Shown here: piece after piece, positions 15,956 through 24,089 of the stretch | Layout: every line of letters starts with the position of its first letter | Numbering within the stretch: position 1 is the stretch's first letter | Assembly: GCF_049341845.1 (NCBI RefSeq) | Contig: NZ_JBMPIT010000003.1 | Span: 310,001 to 374,000 of the forward strand | Direction: 5' to 3' | Origin: Curtobacterium guangdongense | GTDB lineage: Bacteria > Actinomycetota > Actinomycetes > Actinomycetales > Microbacteriaceae | Length of the DNA: 64,000 nt | The notes under the pieces: generated by a model | The model's input: only the letters and a program-made list of their open reading frames with translations | Database searches by the model: none | What the model was told of the DNA's origin: nothing | Made by a program: the position numbers and the translations under genes

Positions 15956-17230
15956 TCAGACGAGGGCGGGGGCCGCGGCGCGGCGCAGGTCCCGCGCACG
16001 GACGCGCATGGTCACGGTGGTGAGGACGAAGCCGAGCACGGCCGCGCCGACGAGCACGAGGAACATCGCGGTGTACCCGCCGCCCTGCTGGGGCACGCCG
16101 TTCGCGGGGTCGCCGGTCCACCAGGCCCCGACCGCGGGCAGGAAGGCATCGGGCAGGTACGCGATGCCGGACGCGAGCCCGATGACGCCGCCACGCTGGG
16201 CGAGGGGGACCTCGACCTCGCCGACCTGCGCCCAGTAGACGCCGCGCGAGGTGAAGACCGCGATGCAGATGACGATCATCAGCGCGATCGCGACCCAGAC
16301 GAGCGCCGGCGACTCGGGCAGCAGGACGAAGCCGAGTGCCCCGGCGGCCGCGACGACGAAGGCCCAGCGGAGGAAGGCGGGCGACGACTTCGTCCACTTG
16401 TCCACGAGCAGGCCGCCCGCCGGTCCGCCGACGATCTGGAAGACGTAGGTGCGGATGACACCGATCGCGCCGAGGAGCACGACGGGCACCGCGAAGCCGT
16501 ACTGCAGCAGCGGCGTGAGGTACCCGAGCAGCGTGTAGAAGCAGTACATCATCATGATCGAGAACCCGATCAGCCAGGTGTACTTGTTCCGTGCCGCGAG
16601 CCCGAGCTCCCGCAGGCTCACCGTCTGGCGCGCGACGCCCTCGAGCGCCGTCCGGTCGGTCTGCACCACGAGCAGCACGAGCACGGCGAAGACCAGGCAG
16701 AGCACGCCGTAGATGCGCATCACCCAGAGCACCCCGCCGGTGTCGGCGATCGCGGCGGCGACGATGCCGGCCCCGATGAACCCGACGACGGTCGACGTGA
16801 CGCCGCGGATGCCCTCGAGGAACCCGAAGAGCTTGCCCTGCTCGTCGGCAGACCCGAGCATCGAGATGAGCTTGACGAGCGACGACCAGTAGAGGCCCAT
16901 GCCGAGCACGGCCATCAGCACGTGGGCCACGACGATGCCGCCCTCGTTCGGGACGGTGGAGAGCCAGAGGTCGACGAGGCCCATGCCGGCGAGCGCGATC
17001 ACGATGAGGGCCTTGGGCGAGAACCGGTCGGCGAACCACCCGCCGCAGAAGTACATGACGACGGCGACGGCACCGAAGACCGACGTGATCTCGCCGTAGC
17101 GCTGGATCGTCAGGTCGAGCGCGTGCGCGGTGTCGGCGAGGAAGACGAAGCGGATGTACGCCACCTGGAAGATGACACCACCGGTCATGGACAGGACGAT
17201 GAAACTCGTCAGCCTGCGGGACTTCGACAA
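15956..17230 (-). CDS. MFS transporter, first gene of the catabolic operon (YqcE-like)
   Basis: 424 residues and about 12 transmembrane helices. The loop between helices 2 and 3 reads GGWFADRFSPK, a form of the MFS motif DRxGRR. I place the start at TTG 17230 because AAGGAG lies 5 bp before it; a GTG two codons upstream (17236) would have no proper spacing. It probably imports the sugar, polyol or acid used by the SDR, FAD dehydrogenase and kinase that follow. The gap to the SDR start is 35 bp. Its leader holds a strong intrinsic terminator 50 bp before the start. Confidence 0.88.
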   Translation of the reverse strand: MSKSRRLTSFIVLSMTGGVIFQVAYIRFVFLADTAHALDLTIQRYGEITSVFGAVAVVMYFCGGWFADRFSPKALIVIALAGMGLVDLWLSTVPNEGGIVVAHVLMAVLGMGLYWSSLVKLISMLGSADEQGKLFGFLEGIRGVTSTVVGFIGAGIVAAAIADTGGVLWVMRIYGVLCLVFAVLVLLVVQTDRTALEGVARQTVSLRELGLAARNKYTWLIGFSIMMMYCFYTLLGYLTPLLQYGFAVPVVLLGAIGVIRTYVFQIVGGPAGGLLVDKWTKSSPAFLRWAFVVAAAGALGFVLLPESPALVWVAIALMIVICIAVFTSRGVYWAQVGEVEVPLAQRGGVIGLASGIAYLPDAFLPAVGAWWTGDPANGVPQQGGGYTAMFLVLVGAAVLGFVLTTVTMRVRARDLRRAAAPALV

Positions 17231-17279
17231 GGCCACTCCTTCGTGGACGGGTACGTGACTGGGAAACGGGCGGGGGCAC

Positions 17280-17337
17280 AAAAAAAAGAGAACAGCGGAC
17301 ACCCCAGCGCCGTGCGCTGCGGGTGTCGCTGTTCTCT
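17280..17337 (-). terminator. Leader terminator (attenuator) upstream of the MFS gene
   Basis: On the minus strand AGAGAACAGCG pairs with CGCTGTTCTCT, continued by ACACCC/GGGTGT and GCGC/GCGC pairing. The stem has about 23 base pairs with two single-base bulges and an ACG loop (17287-17337). A run of eight Ts follows at once (17287-17280). It points into the MFS operon, and the only gene upstream lies on the other strand, so it cannot end another gene's transcript. The window has no other U-tract terminator this strong. A second helix GTCGCT/AGCGAC could open its left arm. Confidence 0.85.
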
Positions 17338-17352
17338 GAGGTCTCAAGCGAC

Positions 17353-17374
17353 GCCGTCCCTCGGGCGGGACGGC
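17353..17374 (-). promoter_or_regulatory. Upstream leader hairpin
   Basis: GCCGTCCC (17353-17360) and GGGACGGC (17367-17374) form a perfect 8-bp stem with a 6-base loop. It lies 15 bp ahead of the terminator stem in the leader RNA of the MFS operon. It may be the binding site of an antiterminator protein, or a simple folding element. Confidence 0.5.
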
Positions 17375-17420
17375 CGATCTTCGATTGTTGACGCATCCGA
17401 TATACCGGGCGTCGGCCAGA

Positions 17421-17449
17421 ACGGTACCCCATGCACCCGCTCACGACAA
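17421..17449 (-). promoter_or_regulatory. Candidate promoter of the MFS-SDR-FAD-kinase operon
   Basis: Minus strand TTGTCG (17449-17444) is separated by 17 bp from TACCGT (17426-17421). Both boxes keep the most conserved bases of actinobacterial housekeeping promoters. Transcription would start near 17414, giving a leader of about 185 nt that contains both hairpins. Confidence 0.4.
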
Positions 17450-17477
17450 CTCAGGTGGCGCCGAGCATCCGGACGTG

Positions 17478-17512
17478 CATAATGATCTGGCTCGGAATGT
17501 GAACGTGCACAT
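17478..17512 (+). promoter_or_regulatory. LacI-type operator and promoter of the regulator gene
   Basis: ATGTGAACGTGCACAT (17497-17512) is a near-perfect 16-bp palindrome around a central CG, the typical layout of LacI-family operators. A CATAAT box at 17478-17483 just upstream places the operator at about +5 to +20 of the regulator's own transcript. This suggests autorepression. An almost identical operator lies at 18916-18931 before the ABC transporter genes. Confidence 0.75.
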
Positions 17513-17547
17513 GGGCGTGCCAGCAGACCGAGCGGGAACGAGTAGCA

Positions 17548-18570
17548 ATGGCGTCGACGCGGGCACAGCAACCGCGATCGCCCTCCATCCGCGATGTCGC
17601 GCGGGTCGCCGGGGTGTCGCACCAGACCGTGTCACGGGTGCTCAACAACTCGGACGCGATCCGCGCCGAGACGCGGGAGCGCGTGGTCGCTGCCATGGAG
17701 CAGCTGCAGTACCGGCCGAACCGCGCAGCACGCGCGCTGGTGACCAGCCGGACCCGGACGATCGGCGTGCTGACGGCACAGCGGTCCCACTACGGTCCTG
17801 CGGTCACGATGCAGGCGATCGAGGACTCGGCCGTCGCGCGCGGGTACTCGGTCACGACGGCGAACATCGCCGAGCCGACCGACGCCGCCGTGCGCGACGG
17901 GCTCGGGCACCTGCTGGACCAGGACGTCGAGGGCATGATCGTCATCGCGCCGCAACAGCGCGTGTTCGACCTCATCGAGGAACTCGGCGTCCGGACGCCG
18001 TACATCACGCTGCGCTCGAGCATCGGCGAGGACCCGACCGCGCTCTGGGTCGACCAGATGGAGGGCGCGCGCCTGGCCACGGCGCACCTGCTCGACCTCG
18101 GCCACGAGTACATCCGCCACATCGCGGGACCGCAGGACTGGATCGAGGCCGACGCCCGCATGCAGGGCTTCCTCCGCGAGATGTCCGACCGCGACAAGCC
18201 CGTGCAACCGCCGATCCTGGGCGACTGGACCGCGGACTTCGGGTACCACGCCGGCCGAGAACTCCTTCGATGGCGGGACTGCACGGCGGTGTTCTGCTCG
18301 AACGACGCCATGGCGCTCGGGGTGATGCACGCGGCGCGGTCGTACGGGCTCGACGTGCCGGGAGACCTGTCCGTGGTGGGCTACGACGACATCCCGGAGG
18401 CCAAGCACTTCTGGCCGCCGCTCACCACCGTGCAGGTCGACTTCGCCGAGCTCGGACGACGCTGCGTCGACCTGCTCCTCCCCCGCGAGGGCGACGTGCT
18501 CCGCCCGATCGAGATCGTCCCGCAGCTCGTGGTCCGCGCCTCCACGAGCGCGCCGCGGCACCGCGGGTAG
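17548..18570 (+). CDS. LacI-family transcriptional regulator
   Basis: 340 residues. The N-terminal helix-turn-helix is SIRDVARVAGVSHQTVSRVLNNSDAIRAETRERV (about residues 12-45), followed by the hinge helix QYRPNRAARALVTSRT. The periplasmic-binding-protein-like domain ends with SVVGYDDIPEAKHFWPPLTTV, the standard family block. It sits between the leftward MFS operon and the rightward ABC transporter, and matching palindromes occur at 17497 and 18916. It most likely represses sugar uptake and its own gene until a sugar binds. Confidence 0.93.
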   Translation: MASTRAQQPRSPSIRDVARVAGVSHQTVSRVLNNSDAIRAETRERVVAAMEQLQYRPNRAARALVTSRTRTIGVLTAQRSHYGPAVTMQAIEDSAVARGYSVTTANIAEPTDAAVRDGLGHLLDQDVEGMIVIAPQQRVFDLIEELGVRTPYITLRSSIGEDPTALWVDQMEGARLATAHLLDLGHEYIRHIAGPQDWIEADARMQGFLREMSDRDKPVQPPILGDWTADFGYHAGRELLRWRDCTAVFCSNDAMALGVMHAARSYGLDVPGDLSVVGYDDIPEAKHFWPPLTTVQVDFAELGRRCVDLLLPREGDVLRPIEIVPQLVVRASTSAPRHRG

Positions 18571-18614
18571 CGGGCCCTTCCGCGCGGAGGAGGCCGTCCC
18601 GTCGCGGCCGGTCG

Positions 18615-18701
18615 TTCCGCGCGTAGGGGGCCGTTTCGCGCGTAGGAGGTCGGAATTTCCGACCTCCTACGCGCGATTCGGCTCGCTATGCGCGATTCGG
18701 C
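18615..18701. repeat. Family A palindromic repeat (CGCGCGTAGGAGGTC), copy 1
   Basis: Two shorter direct units are followed by a perfect palindrome, 18636-18676, with 20-bp arms (TCGCGCGTAGGAGGTCGGAA and its complement) and a single-base loop, then GATTCGGC and another GCGCGATTCGGC. It lies after the lacI stop and before the ABC promoter. Related copies are at 37635, 43079 and 59142. Confidence 0.9.
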
Positions 18702-18726
18702 CCACGCCGAGGCCGGACGGAACGGC

Positions 18727-18768
18727 GGACGGGAGGCTCGTGGCCAGGCCGCCACGAGCCTCCCGTCC
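18727..18768. terminator. GACGGGAGGCTCG palindrome after family A copy 1
   Basis: 18-bp perfect arms (18727-18744 and 18751-18768) around a 6-base loop. It lies 158 bp after lacI and before the promoter of mmsA. There is no T-run. A transcription end for lacI is likely. The same family is found at 12066, 23183, 43190 and 59273. Confidence 0.65.
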
Positions 18769-18867
18769 GATGCCCGCCACGCCGGGGAAGCGACCCCACA
18801 TCGAGGGTCACCACACGGCCCGACGGCGCGGAACTGCGGGCCGTTACCGAAACGCGACCAATCCGAA

Positions 18868-18931
18868 TTGACACCCGCGCCGACGCCGTGCGTAGTATTA
18901 CCTCCGTTCCAGCCGATGTGACCGTTCACAT
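18868..18931 (+). promoter_or_regulatory. Promoter and LacI-type operator of the ABC transporter operon
   Basis: TTGACA (18868-18873) and TAGTAT (18893-18898) form a promoter with a 19-bp spacer. The palindrome ATGTGACCGTTCACAT (18916-18931) lies about 10 bp past the expected start point, so a bound repressor would block elongation. The operator agrees with the one before lacI at 13 of 16 positions, and both keep ATGTGA-CG-CACAT. Confidence 0.75.
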
Positions 18932-19056
18932 GGACCGTCACACAGGCTGGGACACCGGACGCGACAACGAAGTCCACACAGACTCCCTGTGCCTTCGCTG
19001 CCGCTCGCAGAACCACCGAAGGACTGCCGCACCGAAGCGGCAGAAGGAGATGCACA

Positions 19057-20649
19057 GTGGCGTCAAACCCGATCGACACCGGACTCGAGACCCGGTCGAT
19101 CACCGCACCCGAGACCATCCTCGAGATGCGGTCGATCACCAAGGAGTTCCCTGGTGTCAAGGCCCTCGCGGACGTCTCGCTCACGGTCCGCGCCGGTGAG
19201 ATCCACGCGATCTGCGGCGAGAACGGTGCGGGCAAGTCGACCCTCATGAAGGTCCTGTCCGGCGTCTACCCGTACGGCACCTACACGGGCGAGATCGTCT
19301 ACGAAGGCGAAGAGGTCCGCTTCAAGGACATCAAGCAGTCCGAGCAGGCCGGCATCGTCATCATCCACCAGGAGCTCGCCCTCATCCCGGAGCTCTCGAT
19401 CACCGAGAACCTGTTCCTCGGCAACGAGCCGAGCCGCTTCGGGGCGATCGACTGGACCACGGCCCAGCTCCGCGCCCAGGACCTGCTCGCCCGCGTCGGC
19501 CTGGCCGACGACCCGGACACGCAGATCAAGAACATCGGTGTCGGCAAGCAGCAGCTGGTCGAGATCGCCAAGGCCCTGCACAAGGACGTCAAGCTCCTGA
19601 TCCTCGACGAGCCGACCGCGGCGCTCAACGAGAACGACTCGCAGCACCTGCTCGACCTGATCGTCGGGCTGAAGGCCAAGGGCATCTCGAGCATCATCAT
19701 CAGCCACAAGCTCAACGAGATCGAGCAGATCGCCGACAGCATCACGATCATCCGTGACGGCAAGGCCATCGAGACGCTCAACGTCAAGGCGGACGGCGTC
19801 AACGAGGACCGCATCATCCGCGGGATGGTCGGCCGCTCGCTCGAGTCGCGCTTCCCCGACCGCACCCCGAAGATCGGCGAGACCTTCTTCGAGGTCCGCG
19901 ACTGGACCGTGCAGCACCCGCTCGACTCGTCGCGCCTGGTCTGCAAGGGCTCGAACTTCCACGTGAAGCGCGGCGAGATCGTCGGGTTCGCCGGCCTCAT
20001 GGGCGCCGGCCGCACCGAGCTCGCGATGAGCATCTTCGGCCACTCCTACGGCACGTTCCTCGGCGGCCAGGTGTTCAAGGACGGCCAGGAGATCAAGCTC
20101 AACAACGTCCAGCAGGCGATCGACGCCGGGCTCGGCTACGTGTCCGAGGACCGCAAGGCCCTCGGCCTGAACCTGCTCGACACCGTGAAGCGCTCGACGG
20201 TGTCCGCCGACCTGCACAAGATCTCGAAGGCCGGCGTCGTGGACTCCCTCGAAGAGTACGACGTCGCCGAGAAGTACCGGAAGCTGCTCCGCACGAAGGT
20301 GCCGAGCGTCGAGGAGAACGTCGGGAAGCTCTCCGGCGGGAACCAGCAGAAGGTCGTCCTGTCGAAGTGGATGTTCACCGACCCGGACCTGCTCATCCTC
20401 GACGAACCGACCCGCGGCATCGACGTGGGCGCGAAGTTCGAGATCTACGGCATCATCCAGCAGCTCGCGGCCGAGGGGAAGGGCATCATCCTCATCTCGT
20501 CCGAGCTCCCCGAACTCCTGGGCCTCTCCGACCGGATCTACACGATCTTCGAGGGCCAGATCACCAACGACGTACCGGCCGACCAGGCTGATCCGGAAAC
20601 GCTCATGCGCAGCATGACCTCCGCGCGGAAGGGCGCACTCGCGAAATGA
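19057..20649 (+). CDS. mmsA: Multiple monosaccharide ABC transporter, ATP-binding protein
   Basis: 530 residues with two fused nucleotide-binding domains. The first has Walker A GENGAGKST (about residues 50-58), a Q-loop region and Walker B LLILDEPTAAL. The second has KLSGGNQQKVVLSKWM as its signature and DLLILDEPTRGIDVGAK. This double form is typical of the CUT2 class (MmsA/GguA, XylG, RbsA). With the neighbouring permease and ChvE-like binding protein it is a pentose/hexose importer. AGAAGGAG precedes the start. Its stop overlaps the permease ATG (ATGA). Confidence 0.95.
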   Translation: MASNPIDTGLETRSITAPETILEMRSITKEFPGVKALADVSLTVRAGEIHAICGENGAGKSTLMKVLSGVYPYGTYTGEIVYEGEEVRFKDIKQSEQAGIVIIHQELALIPELSITENLFLGNEPSRFGAIDWTTAQLRAQDLLARVGLADDPDTQIKNIGVGKQQLVEIAKALHKDVKLLILDEPTAALNENDSQHLLDLIVGLKAKGISSIIISHKLNEIEQIADSITIIRDGKAIETLNVKADGVNEDRIIRGMVGRSLESRFPDRTPKIGETFFEVRDWTVQHPLDSSRLVCKGSNFHVKRGEIVGFAGLMGAGRTELAMSIFGHSYGTFLGGQVFKDGQEIKLNNVQQAIDAGLGYVSEDRKALGLNLLDTVKRSTVSADLHKISKAGVVDSLEEYDVAEKYRKLLRTKVPSVEENVGKLSGGNQQKVVLSKWMFTDPDLLILDEPTRGIDVGAKFEIYGIIQQLAAEGKGIILISSELPELLGLSDRIYTIFEGQITNDVPADQADPETLMRSMTSARKGALAK

Positions 20650-21938
20650 AGAACTTGAGACTGCTCTTCGGTAAGGGCAACAGCATCGGCCAGTACGGCA
20701 TGATCATCGCGTTGATCGCGATCCTCGCCATCTTCTCGGTCACGACGAACGGGCTCATCCTCGAGCCCACCAACGTCATCAACCTGTTCCTGCAGTACTC
20801 CTACATCCTCATCCTGGCGCTCGGCATGGTCATGGTGATCATCGCCGGCCACATCGACCTGTCGGTCGGATCGGTCGCGGCGGTCGTCGGCATCGTCGTC
20901 GCCCAGTCGATGGCCGTGTGGCACTTCCCGGTGTGGGCCGCGATCGTCCTCGGCCTGGTGTGCGGCGCCCTGATCGGTGCTTGGCAGGGCTTCTGGGTCG
21001 CGTTCGTCCGGGTCCCCGCGTTCATCGTGACGCTGGCCGGTCAGCTGATCTTCCGTGGTGCGAACCAGATCATCGGCAACTCGACCTCGGTCCCCGTGCC
21101 GGACAGCTACACGACGATCGGCGCCGGGTTCATCCCGGACTTCGGGCCGGGTACCCCGTTCTCGAACGGCACCGTCCTGATCGGTCTCGTCACCGTCGCA
21201 GCGCTCATCATCATCGAGGCGCGTGGGCGTTCCCGCCGCCGGAAGATGCAGGCCGAGGTCCCGCCGTTGTGGGTCTCGATCGTCCGCACCGGTGTCCTCG
21301 TCGCCGTCACGCTCGTCGCGACGTACCTGTTCGCCGCGGGCCCCGTCGGCACCTCGGTCCCGATCGTCGCGATCATCCTCGGTGTCCTGACGATCATCTA
21401 CGGCTTCGTCACGAAGAACACGATCTTCGGTCGCCAGGTCTACGCCGTCGGTGGCAACGCCAACGCCGCGGTCCTCTCCGGCGTCAGCGCGAAGAAGGTC
21501 AACTTCTTCGTCATGATGAACATGTCCGTCCTCGCCGCGATCGCCGGCATGGTCTTCGTCGGGTACTCCGGCGCCTCCGGTCCTGCTGACGGCACCGGCT
21601 GGGAGCTCGACGCGATCGCCGCCGTGTTCGTCGGTGGTGCAGCGGTCGCCGGTGGTGTCGGCACGATCTCCGGGTCGATCATCGGTGGTCTCGTCATGGC
21701 GCTGCTTTCGAACGGCCTGCAGCTCATGGGCATCGAGTCGAACAAGGTGCAGATCATCCGTGGTCTCGTCCTGCTCGTCGCCGTCGCCTTCGACGTCTAC
21801 TCGAAGTCGCAGGGGCGTCCGTCCCTGATCGGCGGGATGATGCGGCAGTTCCAGCGCAAGGACACCGAGCAGAACACGGTGGCCGCGCAGCAGCCGAAGT
21901 CCATCGAGGACCAGCCCGAGAAGATCACCCTCCCCTAG
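20646..21938 (+). CDS. mmsB: Multiple monosaccharide ABC transporter, permease
   Basis: 430 residues with about ten hydrophobic helices. The sequence MVMVIIAGHIDLSVGSVAAVVG is the conserved block of the CUT2/BPD_transp_2 permeases. Compared with RbsC or XylH, it carries the long central insert seen in GguB/MmsB (SRRRKMQAEVPPLW). The C-terminus is a polar tail. It forms the membrane channel for MmsA. It is followed by a 62-bp gap before the binding-protein gene. Confidence 0.94.
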   Translation: MKNLRLLFGKGNSIGQYGMIIALIAILAIFSVTTNGLILEPTNVINLFLQYSYILILALGMVMVIIAGHIDLSVGSVAAVVGIVVAQSMAVWHFPVWAAIVLGLVCGALIGAWQGFWVAFVRVPAFIVTLAGQLIFRGANQIIGNSTSVPVPDSYTTIGAGFIPDFGPGTPFSNGTVLIGLVTVAALIIIEARGRSRRRKMQAEVPPLWVSIVRTGVLVAVTLVATYLFAAGPVGTSVPIVAIILGVLTIIYGFVTKNTIFGRQVYAVGGNANAAVLSGVSAKKVNFFVMMNMSVLAAIAGMVFVGYSGASGPADGTGWELDAIAAVFVGGAAVAGGVGTISGSIIGGLVMALLSNGLQLMGIESNKVQIIRGLVLLVAVAFDVYSKSQGRPSLIGGMMRQFQRKDTEQNTVAAQQPKSIEDQPEKITLP

Positions 21939-22000
21939 CTCACCCATCCCCACAGCGGGGCTCCGGCCCCATCCCTCCTCAACGAAGAGAAAGCAATCAC

Positions 22001-23107
22001 ATGCGCAAGAAGATCGTCGCCGGCCTCAGCCTGGCGCTCATCGCGGGTCTCGCCCTCAGCGGCTGCTCCGCACGTGGCTCGGACTCCGGCAGCGGTTCCG
22101 ACGCGACCATCAAGAAGGGCGACCTCATCGGCGTCGCGCTCCCGGCGAAGACCTCGCAGAACTGGGTCCTCGCGGGTGCCGCGTTCAAGAAGTCGATCGA
22201 GGACGCCGGCTTCAAGGCGGACATCCAGTACGCCAACGCCGGCAGCCCCGTCCCGGACCAGCAGTCGCAGATCTCGGGCATGATCACCAAGGGTGCGAAG
22301 GCCGTCATCATCGGTGCGGCCGACGGTTCGCAGCTCACCTCGCAGGTCAAGTCGGCGAAGTCCTCGGGCGCCGTCGTCATCGCCTGGGACCGCAACATCC
22401 TGAACACCAAGAACGTCGACTACTACGTCGCGTTCAACAACTACAAGGTCGGCCAGCTGCAGGCCAACGCCCTCCTCAAGGGCCTCAAGGAGAAGAAGGG
22501 GAACGGCCCGTACAACGTCGAGCTCTTCGCCGGTTCGCCGGACGACGCCAACGCGACGGTCTTCTTCAACGGCGCGATGAGCGTCCTGCAGCCGAAGATC
22601 GACGACGGCACGCTCAAGGTCGTCTCGGGTCAGACCACGTTCGGCAAGGTCAACACGCAGGGCTGGCTCGCGCAGAAGGCCCAGTCCCGCATGACGGACC
22701 TCCTGTCGCAGTACTACACGGGTGACACCAAGCTCGACGGCGTCCTGTCGCCGAACGACACCCTCGCCCGTGCGATCCTCACCGCGACCAAGGCCGCCGG
22801 CAAGGAGAACCCCGTCGTCACCGGGCAGGACTCGGAGACCGCGTCCATCCCGCTGATCATGAGCGGCGAGCAGTACTCGACGATCTACAAGAACACCACG
22901 GAAGAGGCCCAGGCGGCCGTCGACCTGGTCTCGACGCTGGCCAAGGGCGACAAGCCCGACACCAAGATCGACAAGACGAACAACTACAACGGTGTGAAGA
23001 CGGTCCCCGCGATCGAGCTCACCCCGGTGCTCGTCACCAAGGAGAACGCGGTCGAGGCCTATAAGGGCAACGACACCCTCGAGAAGCTGGCCGAGGCCGG
23101 CAAGTAA
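22001..23107 (+). CDS. chvE: Sugar-binding lipoprotein, ChvE/MmsC type
   Basis: 368 residues. The signal peptide ends with a lipobox LALSGCSARG (Cys at about residue 24), so the mature protein is lipid-anchored. GVALPAKTSQNWVLAGAAFKK, AWDRNILN and GQDSETASIPLIMSGEQYSTIYKNT follow the ChvE/xylose-glucose binding pattern. It captures sugars such as glucose, galactose, arabinose or xylose for MmsAB; the exact ligand is not evident. AACGAAGAGAAAG precedes the ATG. Codon use is strongly biased, suggesting high expression. Confidence 0.93.
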   Translation: MRKKIVAGLSLALIAGLALSGCSARGSDSGSGSDATIKKGDLIGVALPAKTSQNWVLAGAAFKKSIEDAGFKADIQYANAGSPVPDQQSQISGMITKGAKAVIIGAADGSQLTSQVKSAKSSGAVVIAWDRNILNTKNVDYYVAFNNYKVGQLQANALLKGLKEKKGNGPYNVELFAGSPDDANATVFFNGAMSVLQPKIDDGTLKVVSGQTTFGKVNTQGWLAQKAQSRMTDLLSQYYTGDTKLDGVLSPNDTLARAILTATKAAGKENPVVTGQDSETASIPLIMSGEQYSTIYKNTTEEAQAAVDLVSTLAKGDKPDTKIDKTNNYNGVKTVPAIELTPVLVTKENAVEAYKGNDTLEKLAEAGK

Positions 23108-23122
23108 CACCAGCAGTACCCG

Positions 23123-23157
23123 ACAGGGCCCCGTCCGCATCGCGGACGGGGCCCTGT
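23123..23157 (+). terminator. Terminator hairpin after chvE
   Basis: ACAGGGCCCCGTCCGC (23123-23138), ATC loop and the exact complement (23142-23157) form a 16-bp stem starting 16 bp after the chvE stop. No T-tract follows, but TGTCCC is next. This is the likely end of the mmsAB-chvE transcript. Confidence 0.8.
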
Positions 23158-23182
23158 CCCGTTCCCGGGAGGTCCCGTTCCC

Positions 23183-23216
23183 GGGAGGCTCGTGGCGGGG
23201 CCGCCACGAGCCTCCC
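23183..23216. terminator. GGGAGGCTCG palindrome between chvE and hepT-like genes
   Basis: 16-bp perfect arms (23183-23198, 23201-23216) with a 2-base centre. It is preceded by two copies of GTCCCGTTCCCGGGAG. It stands between convergent genes and could terminate the HepT-like transcript from the other side. Confidence 0.65.
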
Positions 23217-23241
23217 GTCCGCTGCGTGGCGAGCCGGGCGG

Positions 23242-23571
23242 CTAGCCGTGGCGGGCGCGCAGGCGGCGCGCCGCCTGGCAGAGGTGCGGGACGTCCACCC
23301 GCGCGGTCCCGAGCACGATCGCCGGCGTCGTGTCGAAGTAGCGCCGGGTGAGCCGTTCACCGAGGAGCGAGACGCGCGACCACGGGATGCCCGGCTCGCC
23401 CGCCGTCACCGCCACGGGCAGCATCCGCACCGCCTCGCCGATCTCGACCAGGCGCATCCGGACGGCGTCGTAGACGAGGTCCTCCGGCAGCGACGCGTCC
23501 GAGACGTACCGGTCGATGACCCCGCACGCCCGGATGACGTCGTCGAGCCGCTCCGGGACGTTGCGGTTCAC
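23242..23571 (-). CDS. HepT-like (DUF86) toxin with altered active-site motif
   Basis: 109 residues, GTG start at 23571 overlapping the antitoxin stop (GTGA). The helices LVYDAVRMRLVEIGEAVRML and IPWSRVSLLGERLTRRYFD follow the HEPN/HepT family. The usual RNase motif, RNxxxHxY in the second helix, reads GERLTRRY here, so the catalytic Arg and His are replaced by Gly and Arg while the Tyr is kept. In characterised pairs this Tyr is the AMPylation site used by MNT antitoxins. The protein may be inactive as an RNase or have changed function. Confidence 0.8.
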   Translation of the reverse strand: MNRNVPERLDDVIRACGVIDRYVSDASLPEDLVYDAVRMRLVEIGEAVRMLPVAVTAGEPGIPWSRVSLLGERLTRRYFDTTPAIVLGTARVDVPHLCQAARRLRARHG

Positions 23572-24083
23572 AGCGGCACCGCGTGCCGGACGACGTCCTC
23601 GCTCATGCCGGCCGCCGCCACGACGTCGACGCGCACGCCGAGCACCTGCTCCGCGGCGTCCTGGATGCGCATGAGGGCGAAGATCCCGAGCCCCGGGCGC
23701 AGGTCCACCATCAGGTCGACGTCGCTGTCCGGACCGTCCTCGCCCCGGGCGACGCTGCCGAACAATCGCGGGTTCATCCCGCCGAGTCGCGTGATGGCCT
23801 CGAGGAGCTCGAGTCGGGCGGCGGCGACCCGCTCGCGGAGCGGCGGTGGATCGGCGACGGGCTCCAGGTCGATGACGGTCAGGAAGCCCGCGGCGAACAG
23901 CAATCGCTGGAGCGCTGCGAGGGACGGCTCGCGGCGACCGTTCTCGTAGGTGCTGATGACGCTCTGCGTGACGCCGGCCCGCTTCGCGAGCTGGACCTGG
24001 GTCAGCTCGGCACGGAGTCGTGCGTCACGGATGAGGTCTGCCGCGGAGAGACGCTCAGCGGGTCGTGCAAGGACACCTGACAT
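23568..24083 (-). CDS. XRE-MNT fusion antitoxin (helix-turn-helix plus nucleotidyltransferase)
   Basis: 171 residues from ATG 24083; a GTG at 24098 is an alternative. Residues about 20-60 form an XRE helix-turn-helix (LTQVQLAKRAGVTQSVISTYENGRREPSLAAL). The C-terminal half is a minimal nucleotidyltransferase with the canonical GSx10DxD motif (GSVARGEDGPDSDVD, about residues 120-134). In HEPN/MNT modules the MNT protein adds AMP to the toxin; the XRE part would repress the operon. An AT-rich palindrome at 24101-24118 is a probable operator. The pair is horizontally mobile in many genomes. Confidence 0.85.
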   Translation of the reverse strand: MSGVLARPAERLSAADLIRDARLRAELTQVQLAKRAGVTQSVISTYENGRREPSLAALQRLLFAAGFLTVIDLEPVADPPPLRERVAAARLELLEAITRLGGMNPRLFGSVARGEDGPDSDVDLMVDLRPGLGIFALMRIQDAAEQVLGVRVDVVAAAGMSEDVVRHAVPL

Positions 24084-24089
24084 GACGCC

